Of a DNA stretch of 64,000 nucleotides, positions 50,334 through 57,518 are shown piece after piece. Source of the DNA: Yeosuana aromativorans (GTDB taxonomy: Bacteria; Bacteroidota; Bacteroidia; Flavobacteriales; Flavobacteriaceae); assembly GCF_014646655.1 (NCBI RefSeq), contig NZ_BMNR01000001.1:531382-595381 (forward strand), written 5' to 3'. Each line of letters starts with the position of its first letter. The first letter of the stretch is position 1. The notes under the pieces are model-generated. The model saw only the letters and a program-made list of their open reading frames with translations. It was not told the DNA's origin and searched no databases. A program made the position numbers and the translations under genes.

Positions 50334-51519
50334 AATTGAAATGTTTGATTGTATTAAATAATATAAGGCCAATGCCCAATGGTAGCAAAATGCTCAACAA
50401 AAACAAGATTAGGTAATAGCTTGGCAACAAACCCATTCTTAGATAAAACATGCCGCCTTGAATAAACAATATTAATTCTGTTAAAACAAATCCAACCATA
50501 AAGGTATAAACCCCCACATGAAACCATAAGTTTAATTTTATGAACTGTTTGTTTATAATAAAAGAAAATAAAAAACCCGTAACAACTCCCAACATAGTTA
50601 AATGAATGAACCCAATAACAAAGTTGTGGTACTGATATGCTACTTTTGAAACCTCAGGAATAATTGATAAGGACTGAAACAGAATTTTTAACACAAAACA
50701 AAAAATTGCAAAGCTGTACAAATAAACCGTGAGTTTTGGGTTATCTAATAAAACATGTGAAAGTTTGGGCTTGATTAGTCTTAAAAAAACCATTAGCGCA
50801 GCCAACTGCAATAAAACGCCCAGCCCGTTTATCCACAATAAAAAACTCTGTGGAACAAACCAATTTATAGGTAAAGCAAATGTAAGCACCGTAGATGCAA
50901 TTAAAAGTTTGAAAAACAATCTGAATTGCTTGGTATTTTGTATTTGCAATTGCTGAAAAAACAAAGCAATAACTGCAATAACAAACCAGCCATTAAACTG
51001 GAAATGCAAAAAGAACTGTATGGCAATTTCATAAAAAACAGACCCTTGACCTTGAGTCATAACAGCTGGACCCAAACACCATACTCCAATGGTTGATAGC
51101 AACATAAACACCAATGAGGTTTTGAGTAAATATTGTATAGCCGTGGATTTAATTTGATGATGTTTCCAAATGAGATAAACAAAATAGTAACTGCATAAAA
51201 TATGTAAGGTTGAAAATGAAATGGACACAGCTGCATATCCTTGAAATGGAAAACTAACCATCATTCCTATTACGGCTATTTCAGTTACCCAAAACAAGTT
51301 GTTGAAAACAGCTCTCTTATTGTTTGGCACAAAATAATGAACTATCAATGTAAACAGCATTAAATACACCCAACCTAACATAGCCACATGTGAATGCGCA
51401 TGTGTTAAAAAACGATAATTGATAGGAATGGTATCAATAAAAAAGTAACGCAATGTTAGCCCCATCAAGGCGGCAATAAAAAAATTAAGCAGACATATTA
51501 CAACGAGTTTTTTTGACAC
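50323..51519 (-). CDS. Polytopic membrane protein resembling heme-copper oxidase subunit I / NnrS
   Basis: A 398-residue protein with about 12 helices. Conserved-looking histidines lie in helices: THAHSHVAMLGWVYL (residues 39-53), FFLHFQFNGWFVI (about 170) and YQYHNFVIGFIHLTMLGVV (about 295-312). These spacings recall heme-ligating helices of NorB/CcoN-like proteins and the His-rich helices of NnrS, but the protein lacks enough of either signature for a firm call. Position between ric and a hemerythrin suggests NO handling, heme sensing or nitrosative stress. It starts at ATG 51519, after the ric terminator. Confidence 0.75.
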   Translation of the reverse strand: MSKKLVVICLLNFFIAALMGLTLRYFFIDTIPINYRFLTHAHSHVAMLGWVYLMLFTLIVHYFVPNNKRAVFNNLFWVTEIAVIGMMVSFPFQGYAAVSISFSTLHILCSYYFVYLIWKHHQIKSTAIQYLLKTSLVFMLLSTIGVWCLGPAVMTQGQGSVFYEIAIQFFLHFQFNGWFVIAVIALFFQQLQIQNTKQFRLFFKLLIASTVLTFALPINWFVPQSFLLWINGLGVLLQLAALMVFLRLIKPKLSHVLLDNPKLTVYLYSFAIFCFVLKILFQSLSIIPEVSKVAYQYHNFVIGFIHLTMLGVVTGFLFSFIINKQFIKLNLWFHVGVYTFMVGFVLTELILFIQGGMFYLRMGLLPSYYLILFLLSILLPLGIGLILFNTIKHFNYAK

Positions 51520-51557
51520 TGTGTTTTTTATAATGTGAAATATATAAACATAAAAGT

Positions 51558-51598
51558 AAAAAATCCAGAATGCCTTACAGACTACTTCTGGATTTTTT
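51558..51598 (-). terminator. Terminator after ric
   Basis: AAAAAATCCAGAA (51558-51570) pairs with TTCTGGATTTTTT (51586-51598) around a 15-nt loop. A T run follows on the minus strand. Confidence 0.8.
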
Positions 51599-51622
51599 CA
51601 TGGTAAGAAATTTAAATTGCTA

Positions 51623-52354
51623 TTAATCAAACTGTTTTTCCAGTTTTATGGCTTGAGGAAATAAGATGTTATTTTCCAAATGAATATGCAAGTGCAAATC
51701 TTGTTCAAATTCCTCCAACATAGCAAACGCTACCTTATACGTATTGCATGCATCTGCAGGTGGATTATAGTTATTGCTCAACTCGGCTATTTTTCTAAAA
51801 CGCTCCCCTTCGGTATCATGTTCTTCCATCATCATAGCAATAGGGTTTTCAACAGTACCAAATTGTGGCGAATGAATGGTTTCATTGTCTGATTTTGCTT
51901 TGACCATTCTTTTTATAAAGGGAAAGAGAACAAGCTCTTCTTTTTTCATATGTGCTGTTAACGCATTGGCACAGGCTGTAAACTCTTCATTTATTTTAAA
52001 TAATTCTGGATGTCTTTCTCCATGAACACTACATAATTTGTTTAAAAACTGAATCAACACAGGTATTTTTTCTTCTACATACCGGTGATGCTTTTTCTCA
52101 ATATAATCTGCCAATAAATCCAATGGCCAAGATTTATAATCTATTGATTGATTTGCTTTCGAGTTTAAAACCGTATTAAGATCTTCCAAAATTGAATCGA
52201 TTTCTATCCCTTTCTTATCGCAAACTTCCTCAAGTGTTCTATCTCCTTTACAGCAAAAGTCAATGCCATACTTGTTGAATACGGCCGCTGTTCTAAAATC
52301 TTCGGCAACAAATTGCCCGATTTGTTTTTCTGATTCTCTAAATAATATATCCAT
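51623..52354 (-). CDS. ric: Iron-sulfur cluster repair di-iron protein (RIC / ScdA / YtfE)
   Basis: A 243-residue protein. The N-terminal ScdA domain (about 1-65) shows FRTAAVFNKYGIDFCCKGDR. The hemerythrin-like domain (about 80-235) has ligands in EKKHHRYVEEKIP, HGERHPELF, HMKKEELVLFPF, MMEEHDTEGERF and HIHLENNILFPQ. It repairs Fe-S clusters damaged by nitric oxide and oxidants. A GGATAA/TTATCC palindrome lies 16-29 nt upstream of the start, and the neighbouring Rrf2 gene carries the same motif, so Rrf2 control is likely. Confidence 0.94.
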   Translation of the reverse strand: MDILFRESEKQIGQFVAEDFRTAAVFNKYGIDFCCKGDRTLEEVCDKKGIEIDSILEDLNTVLNSKANQSIDYKSWPLDLLADYIEKKHHRYVEEKIPVLIQFLNKLCSVHGERHPELFKINEEFTACANALTAHMKKEELVLFPFIKRMVKAKSDNETIHSPQFGTVENPIAMMMEEHDTEGERFRKIAELSNNYNPPADACNTYKVAFAMLEEFEQDLHLHIHLENNILFPQAIKLEKQFD

Positions 52355-52369
52355 AACTTTGTTTATTTC

Positions 52370-52383
52370 GGATAATTTTATCC
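52370..52383. promoter_or_regulatory. Candidate Rrf2 operator upstream of ric
   Basis: GGATAA (52370-52375), 2-nt spacer, TTATCC (52378-52383). The same core with the same spacing is found upstream of the Rrf2 gene at 52403. Confidence 0.6.
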
Positions 52384-52402
52384 TATTTATAATTAAATTT
52401 TT

Positions 52403-52837
52403 TTATGTTTTAAAAAATGATTCTCCTGCCTGTATGCTCATTGCCAATTCATCCAAACTGGTGTGTTCCAGCATATATTTCAAATTGTCCCTAATGTCTT
52501 TAAACTTATCATGAACGGGACATGGATGGGTTTCATCACATTTTTCCAATCCCAATCCGCAGCCATTATAAATTTTGTCACCATCAATTGCCTTTACAAT
52601 TTGTGACAGTTTAATGTTTTTGATATTGGTTTGCTCAATTTCAAAACCGCCATAAGCACCTTTAACGGAGTTTACAATATTATTCCTTACCAATTCTTGC
52701 AATATTTTGGCTGTAAATGCTTGTGGAGAATTGATTTCTTGTGCAATAGCTTTAGGGCTTACCCGCCTATTCTCATAGGAGTTTATTGCTATAAAAATTG
52801 CTGCCTTAATGCCGTATTCACAAGCTTTTGAAAACAT
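52403..52837 (-). CDS. Rrf2 family transcriptional regulator with Fe-S type cysteines (ric side)
   Basis: A 144-residue winged-helix protein. HTH: IAQEINSPQAFTAKILQELV; wing: SVKGAYGGFEI. C93, C100 and C106 are spaced C-x6-C-x5-C (GCGLGLEKCDETHPCPVH), the arrangement of cluster-binding Rrf2 proteins such as NsrR. It is located immediately upstream of ric in the same direction. Both promoters contain GGATAA-N2-TTATCC, so autoregulation plus control of ric is the simplest reading. NsrR-like is a functional suggestion, not proven orthology. Confidence 0.92.
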   Translation of the reverse strand: MFSKACEYGIKAAIFIAINSYENRRVSPKAIAQEINSPQAFTAKILQELVRNNIVNSVKGAYGGFEIEQTNIKNIKLSQIVKAIDGDKIYNGCGLGLEKCDETHPCPVHDKFKDIRDNLKYMLEHTSLDELAMSIQAGESFFKT

Positions 52838-52870
52838 ATTAGTGTTTATTTACATGCAAATATAAAAATA

Positions 52871-52906
52871 ATTTTTAATTAGGATAAGTTTATCCTAATT
52901 AAAAAT
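52871..52906. promoter_or_regulatory. Long perfect palindrome, candidate Rrf2 operator
   Basis: Two 17-nt arms (52871-52887 and 52890-52906) are perfect inverted repeats with a 2-nt spacer. The core is AGGATAA-N2-TTATCCT. It lies 33 nt upstream of the Rrf2 start and abuts the stop codon of the upstream gene, so it could also act as a weak terminator. The core match to the ric promoter favours an operator. Confidence 0.65.
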
Positions 52907-53253
52907 TAATATTTGTGTCTATACCAAACTTTTTGCCATTCGCGCTTGAGAATCAAGAACGATACTTCTTCAGATAGTTGTAAGGTGTCATAACCATCCA
53001 TCTGTTTTATCTGATGCTCGGGAACATCAATGATATACAATAAATTGAGGTAATCTGTAAATTTATGTTGTATCAGCTCATAAACCGTTTCGTGAAGCAA
53101 GAGTTTTAAACTAGAGGGTAAAATATCCTGATGGAAGTCAAGGTCAATATTGGCCAACAAAAAGTCCTTGTTAAGCTGGTCAACTAGTTTTTTATATAAA
53201 TCCAGTTGGCTAGCCTCTTCAACCAATGCCTCGTAGGTGTTGGGAACCTGCAT
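52906..53253 (-). CDS. Conserved hypothetical protein next to polyprenyl synthase
   Basis: A 115-residue soluble protein that I do not recognise as a named domain. It is mostly helical: MQVPNTYEALVEEASQLDLY, then LLANIDLDFHQDILPSSLK, LLLHETVYELIQHKFTDYLN and a C-terminal FLILKREWQKVWYRHKY. There is no signal peptide or transmembrane helix. It overlaps the polyprenyl synthase gene by one base, so it is translationally coupled, and may be tied to isoprenoid metabolism only by position. Confidence 0.75.
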   Translation of the reverse strand: MQVPNTYEALVEEASQLDLYKKLVDQLNKDFLLANIDLDFHQDILPSSLKLLLHETVYELIQHKFTDYLNLLYIIDVPEHQIKQMDGYDTLQLSEEVSFLILKREWQKVWYRHKY

Positions 53254-54227
53254 TATACGTTTCTGTTCATTAATTGCTCTCCAAATTGTTTCAAAAGTAA
53301 TTTTTTATCTTCTGAAATATCCAACGAATCCAAAACCATAAACGCTTTTTGAGTATAAGATAGTATCTCTTGTTTTGTGGCTTCTTGTGAACCACTGGAT
53401 TCAAAAATATGTTTAACCGTTTTTATTTTTTCCGTAGCATCCTTTGGGTTTAGGCTATATAAATGCGTTAAGGCCTCACGTTCTTTTTCATTTGATAATT
53501 GTAAGGCGTGGATGTATAAAATGGTCTTTTTGTTTTCAATAATATCGCCTCCAATTTGCTTTCCAAAGGTTTTAGGGTCTCCAAAAGCATCTAAATAATC
53601 ATCTTGTAATTGAAATGCAATGCCTAAATTTTTACCAAATTGATAGATGTTTTGTTGGTCTTTTTCAGAAGCTCCAGCAACTATGGCACCCATTTTCATG
53701 GCGGCCCCAATTAAAACAGCTGTTTTATATTCAATCATTTTTAAATAGTCTGCAATGGTAACATCATCACGGGTTTCAAAATCCACATCATATTGTTGGC
53801 CTTCACAAACTTCCAGCGCTGTTTTACTAAACAATTCTGCCAAAGCTCTAAAAGTTGAATTATCATAGGTCTCAAATAGCTGATATGCCATAATCAGCAT
53901 GGCATCGCCTGATAAGATCCCGGTATTGACATCCCATTTCTCATGAACCGTTTCCTGTCCTCTTCGCAATGGGGCATCATCCATAATATCATCGTGTATC
54001 AACGAAAAATTATGGAACACCTCAATACTTAAGGCGGCCTGTAATGCCTTTTTGTAGTCACAATTAAAAATTTCGGAAGTCATTAATGTTAAAACAGGGC
54101 GCAATCGTTTACCGCCCAATGTTAATATATATTGAATGGGTTCGTAAAGATTAACAGGATCTTTAATTACAGAATAGTCCTTAAGAAAATCAATAAACTT
54201 GTTTTGGTATGTTTCTATTGATAGCAT
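53253..54227 (-). CDS. Polyprenyl (geranylgeranyl/farnesyl-type) diphosphate synthase
   Basis: A 324-residue all-helical prenyltransferase. The first aspartate-rich motif is in FSLIHDDIMDDAPLRRG (near residue 85) and the second is FQLQDDYLDAFGD (near residue 210). KRLRPVL and GEQLM also fit. It condenses isopentenyl diphosphate onto allylic diphosphates for quinone or carotenoid side chains; chain length cannot be read reliably. It is divergent from the tetR-efflux operon, with about 120 nt between the starts. Confidence 0.93.
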   Translation of the reverse strand: MLSIETYQNKFIDFLKDYSVIKDPVNLYEPIQYILTLGGKRLRPVLTLMTSEIFNCDYKKALQAALSIEVFHNFSLIHDDIMDDAPLRRGQETVHEKWDVNTGILSGDAMLIMAYQLFETYDNSTFRALAELFSKTALEVCEGQQYDVDFETRDDVTIADYLKMIEYKTAVLIGAAMKMGAIVAGASEKDQQNIYQFGKNLGIAFQLQDDYLDAFGDPKTFGKQIGGDIIENKKTILYIHALQLSNEKEREALTHLYSLNPKDATEKIKTVKHIFESSGSQEATKQEILSYTQKAFMVLDSLDISEDKKLLLKQFGEQLMNRNV

Positions 54228-54302
54228 ACAGCAAAAATAAATTAAAACATCACATGAAAAAGGGTGTATGTAAATTATATGTTAAAAAATCATTAAAACT
54301 TT

Positions 54303-54330
54303 GGAAACTTTTTTTGTTTTTAAAGTTTCC
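54303..54330. promoter_or_regulatory. Candidate TetR operator
   Basis: GGAAACTTT (54303-54311) and AAAGTTTCC (54322-54330) are perfect inverted repeats with a 10-nt spacer. The spacer contains the -33 TTTG of the tetR promoter, so binding would block RNA polymerase. Confidence 0.7.
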
Positions 54331-54343
54331 TGTTGTACATTTG
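54313..54343 (+). promoter_or_regulatory. tetR-tolC-RND operon promoter
   Basis: TTTG (54313-54316) and TACATTTG (54336-54343) are separated by exactly 19 nt, a full Bacteroidota consensus promoter. The ATG follows 8 nt after the -7 box, so the transcript may be nearly leaderless. Confidence 0.8.
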
Positions 54344-54350
54344 CGCCATT

Positions 54351-54953
54351 ATGAAAAACAAAATATTGACAAACGCAGCTGAATTGTTTTTAAATTATGG
54401 GTTTAAAAGTATTACCATGGATGATATTTCTAATCATTTGGGAATATCAAAAAAAACCATTTACCAGCATTTTGAAAATAAAACCAAATTGGTTGAGGCT
54501 GTGACCATGCATGTTTTTGAAAATATTTCATGTGGTATCAGTGATATTTGTTCGTCTAAAAAGAACCCCATTGAAGAGATATTTGACATCAAGCAATTTG
54601 TGATGGAGCATTTAAAAGATGAAAAGTCTTCGCCACAGTACCAACTCCAAAAATATTATCCCAAGATTTTCAGTACCCTCAAAAAAAAGCAGTTTGAAAT
54701 TATGCAGAAATGTGTTGTTGAAAATTTGAACAGAGGTATAGAACTGGGATTATACAGAAAAACCCTAGATATAAATTTTATTTCAAGAATTTATTTTCAT
54801 TGCATGACCATTTTAAAAGACAACGAGTTATTCCCCTTAAACCATTTTTCAATGAACACCTTAATGAATAATTATTTAGAGTATCACCTACGTGGTATTT
54901 GCACAGAAAAAGGGCTGTTAACCTTAAATAAATTCATCAACAATCAATCATAA
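54351..54953 (+). CDS. TetR family transcriptional regulator of the efflux operon
   Basis: 200 residues from the ATG at 54351; an in-frame ATG at 54333 lies inside the -7 box region and is rejected. The N-terminal HTH (about 8-52) shows AAELFLNYGFKSITMDDISN and HLGISKKTIYQHFENK. The C-terminal ligand-binding domain is poorly conserved, as usual. It is the first gene of tetR-tolC-adaptor-RND, and a perfect palindrome overlaps its promoter, so it most likely represses its own operon. Confidence 0.93.
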   Translation: MKNKILTNAAELFLNYGFKSITMDDISNHLGISKKTIYQHFENKTKLVEAVTMHVFENISCGISDICSSKKNPIEEIFDIKQFVMEHLKDEKSSPQYQLQKYYPKIFSTLKKKQFEIMQKCVVENLNRGIELGLYRKTLDINFISRIYFHCMTILKDNELFPLNHFSMNTLMNNYLEYHLRGICTEKGLLTLNKFINNQS

Positions 54954-54956
54954 AAC

Positions 54957-56300
54957 ATGACAAAACAAATCTTTTACTTAGTAGTTATTTTACTAGGCCT
55001 AAAATCATTTTCGCAAGAAGAACCCAAGCAATTTAGCCTACAGGAAGCTATAGATTATGCATTGGAAAACAACAGAACAGCAAAAAACGCCCAACGCGAT
55101 ATTGAAGCTGCCAAACAACAAAAATGGGAAACCACATCAACAGGATTGCCACAAATAAATGCGTCTGTAGATTATCAAAACTTTTTAAAGCAACAAGTAT
55201 CGTTAATCCCTGCTGAATTTTTTGGTGGAAATCCCGGCGAGTTTGCCGAAGTCACTTTTGGCACCAAGCAAAGCGTTTCAGCAACAGCAACGTTAAGCCA
55301 AAAAATATTTGATGGCTCTTACCTGGTAGGACTTCAATCTGCTAAAGTCTATTTGGAAATTTCAAAAAACGCCAAAATAAAAACCGATCTAGAAGTAAGA
55401 AAAGCAGTTATTAATGCTTATGGCAATGTGTTATTGGCCGAACAAAGTGTTCAAATTCTTGAACGTAACAAAGCTGCTTTAGAAAAAAACCTGGATGAAT
55501 TGACCAAAATCTATGAAAACGGGTTTGAAGAAGAAGAAAGCGTTGAGCAATTACAAATCACATTATCAAGTGTAGAAAGTTCCTTGAAAAACACCCAAAG
55601 GTTAAAAACCTTGGCCTATCAAATGCTTAACATCACATTGGGGCTTGATGTTTACAACAACTCAGTACTAACGGATTCGCTTGAAGATTTGAGCCTACAA
55701 AATATGTCATTGGATTTACTTAAAACAGATACCAATGTAGAAAACAATATAGATTACCTAATAGCCGAGAACGACAAAAAAGCAAAAGCGCTTTTGTTAA
55801 AATTTGAAAAAAGCAAAGCTCTACCAACATTAAATGCTTTTGTTAATGGTGGTTACCAAGCCTATAGTGATAATTTTAATTTTACCAGCAAAAACCAAAA
55901 ATGGTTTGGCTCATCACTGTTTGGGGTTAATCTGTCTATTCCTATTTTCAGTTCATTAGGAAGAACAGCTGCCACACAACGGGCCAAAATCAATCTTGAA
56001 AAAGCAAAAGACGATTTGATAGAAACCGAACAAAAACTCCAGTTGCAAATTGCATCAGCTAAAAGTGATTATCAATTTGCTATTGAAGATTACGATAATA
56101 AAAAACAAAATTTAAACCTTGCCGAACGAATTGAACAAAAAAACCAAACCAAGTTTTTTGAGGGCATTTCATCAAGCTTTGATTTAAGGCAAGCACAGAT
56201 TCAACTTTATGCTGCCCAACAAGAATATTTACAGGCCATGCTTGATGTGATCAACAAAAAAGCAGTGCTGGAAACCTTATTAAATACAGTCAACAACTAA
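54957..56300 (+). CDS. TolC family outer-membrane efflux protein
   Basis: A 447-residue protein with a signal peptide (about 1-19, LKSFSQ). Two TolC repeats of long coiled-coil helices follow: first at about 28-215 (SLQEAIDYALENNRTAKNAQ), second at about 225-440 (FGVNLSIPIFSSLGRTAATQ). It forms the trimeric outer-membrane channel of the tripartite pump. It starts 3 nt after the tetR stop and is followed by the adaptor gene 16 nt later. Confidence 0.93.
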   Translation: MTKQIFYLVVILLGLKSFSQEEPKQFSLQEAIDYALENNRTAKNAQRDIEAAKQQKWETTSTGLPQINASVDYQNFLKQQVSLIPAEFFGGNPGEFAEVTFGTKQSVSATATLSQKIFDGSYLVGLQSAKVYLEISKNAKIKTDLEVRKAVINAYGNVLLAEQSVQILERNKAALEKNLDELTKIYENGFEEEESVEQLQITLSSVESSLKNTQRLKTLAYQMLNITLGLDVYNNSVLTDSLEDLSLQNMSLDLLKTDTNVENNIDYLIAENDKKAKALLLKFEKSKALPTLNAFVNGGYQAYSDNFNFTSKNQKWFGSSLFGVNLSIPIFSSLGRTAATQRAKINLEKAKDDLIETEQKLQLQIASAKSDYQFAIEDYDNKKQNLNLAERIEQKNQTKFFEGISSSFDLRQAQIQLYAAQQEYLQAMLDVINKKAVLETLLNTVNN

Positions 56301-56316
56301 TTAAATCAATCAAATT

Positions 56317-57495
56317 ATGAAACATATTTTATCAATTATAACCCTAGCATTGGTTCTTTCCTCTTGTGGTGGAGAGAAAAGACAATCTGTAGAAGATGTT
56401 ATCGCAACCAATAACATTGAAAAAATCAGACAAAAGAAATCGCAATTAGACGAGCAACAACAGGTTCTTAGTGCAGAATTGAAGCAGTTGGAAGCAAAAA
56501 TAAAGGAATTGGATCCGTTGGAAAAAATACCTTTAGTGACCACGGTTCATATTAAAGAATCTATGTTTACCCATTATATCGAATTGCAAGGTAGCGTGAG
56601 CACCAAGCAAAACCTGGTTATCTATCCAGAATTTTCCGGTGTTTTAACTAAAGTCTATGTAACCGAAGGACAAAAAGTTAACAAAGGGCAGCTATTGGCT
56701 AAAATTGATGATGGCGGTTTAAGCCAACAATTGGTACAATTACAAATTCAAGCTGATTTGGCCAAAACAACCTTTGAACGCCAAGAACGTTTGTGGAACC
56801 AAAAAATAGGTAGCGAAATTCAATACCTTCAAGCCAAATCGTCTTATGAAGCACAGTCTAGAGCTGTTGACCAATTACAACAGCAAATAGAAAAAACCAA
56901 TGTTAGAGCGCCCTTTTCAGGCACTATAGATGATGTTATTACGGATCAAGGTAGTGTAGTAGCTCCAGGGCAATCGCCGTTATTTAGAATTGTGAACCTT
57001 AACAATATGTATATTGAAACCGATGTGCCAGAACGTTATATTTCAACTGTAACCAAAGGAAAAGACGTCTTGGTTGAATTCCCCATTCTTGGAACCTCAT
57101 TGGATTCAAAAGTGCGCCAAGCAGGTAACTTTATCAATCCAGCTAACAGGACTTTTAAAGTTGAGGTTGAAGTTCCCAATTCGGACAATCAAATAAAACC
57201 CAACCTAACAGCCAAACTTAAAATCAATGATTACACAAATAACAAGGCTATTTTGATTCCGCAAAGTATCATTTCAGAAAATGCTGAAGGCGATCAATAT
57301 GTTTATACCGTAACCAATAAATCCGACCAAACAGCCAATGCTAAACAAGTCATTGTGAAAACCGGAAAAACACAAGGCGATTACATTGAAATACTGTCTG
57401 GTTTGGAAGACGGAAGCGAAATTATTGAGGAAGGTGCAAGAAGTGTTGAAGATGGACAGGAAATAAAAATCCTTTCTGTTGAGGACAAACAATAG
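56317..57495 (+). CDS. RND efflux periplasmic adaptor (membrane fusion protein)
   Basis: A 392-residue lipoprotein-type adaptor. The signal is ALVLSSCGG (Cys near 17). A coiled coil (about 28-68) precedes the barrel-sandwich hybrid (about 75-115, PEFSGVLTKVYVTEGQKVNK), and the alpha-hairpin is at about 128-185. The second lipoyl half (NVRAPFSGTIDDVITDQGSV) and the beta-barrel and membrane-proximal domains (about 225-390) complete it. It links the TolC-like channel to the RND pump. The extra N-terminal coiled coil is longer than in AcrA. Confidence 0.93.
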   Translation: MKHILSIITLALVLSSCGGEKRQSVEDVIATNNIEKIRQKKSQLDEQQQVLSAELKQLEAKIKELDPLEKIPLVTTVHIKESMFTHYIELQGSVSTKQNLVIYPEFSGVLTKVYVTEGQKVNKGQLLAKIDDGGLSQQLVQLQIQADLAKTTFERQERLWNQKIGSEIQYLQAKSSYEAQSRAVDQLQQQIEKTNVRAPFSGTIDDVITDQGSVVAPGQSPLFRIVNLNNMYIETDVPERYISTVTKGKDVLVEFPILGTSLDSKVRQAGNFINPANRTFKVEVEVPNSDNQIKPNLTAKLKINDYTNNKAILIPQSIISENAEGDQYVYTVTNKSDQTANAKQVIVKTGKTQGDYIEILSGLEDGSEIIEEGARSVEDGQEIKILSVEDKQ

Positions 57496-57518
57496 TTCAA
57501 CCAACTAAACTTTAAAAC

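Noticed and set aside
52871-52906. Simple terminator for the 115-residue protein gene
   Set aside because: The palindrome is AT-rich and its core is repeated with identical spacing at the ric promoter, which fits an operator better. A double role remains possible.
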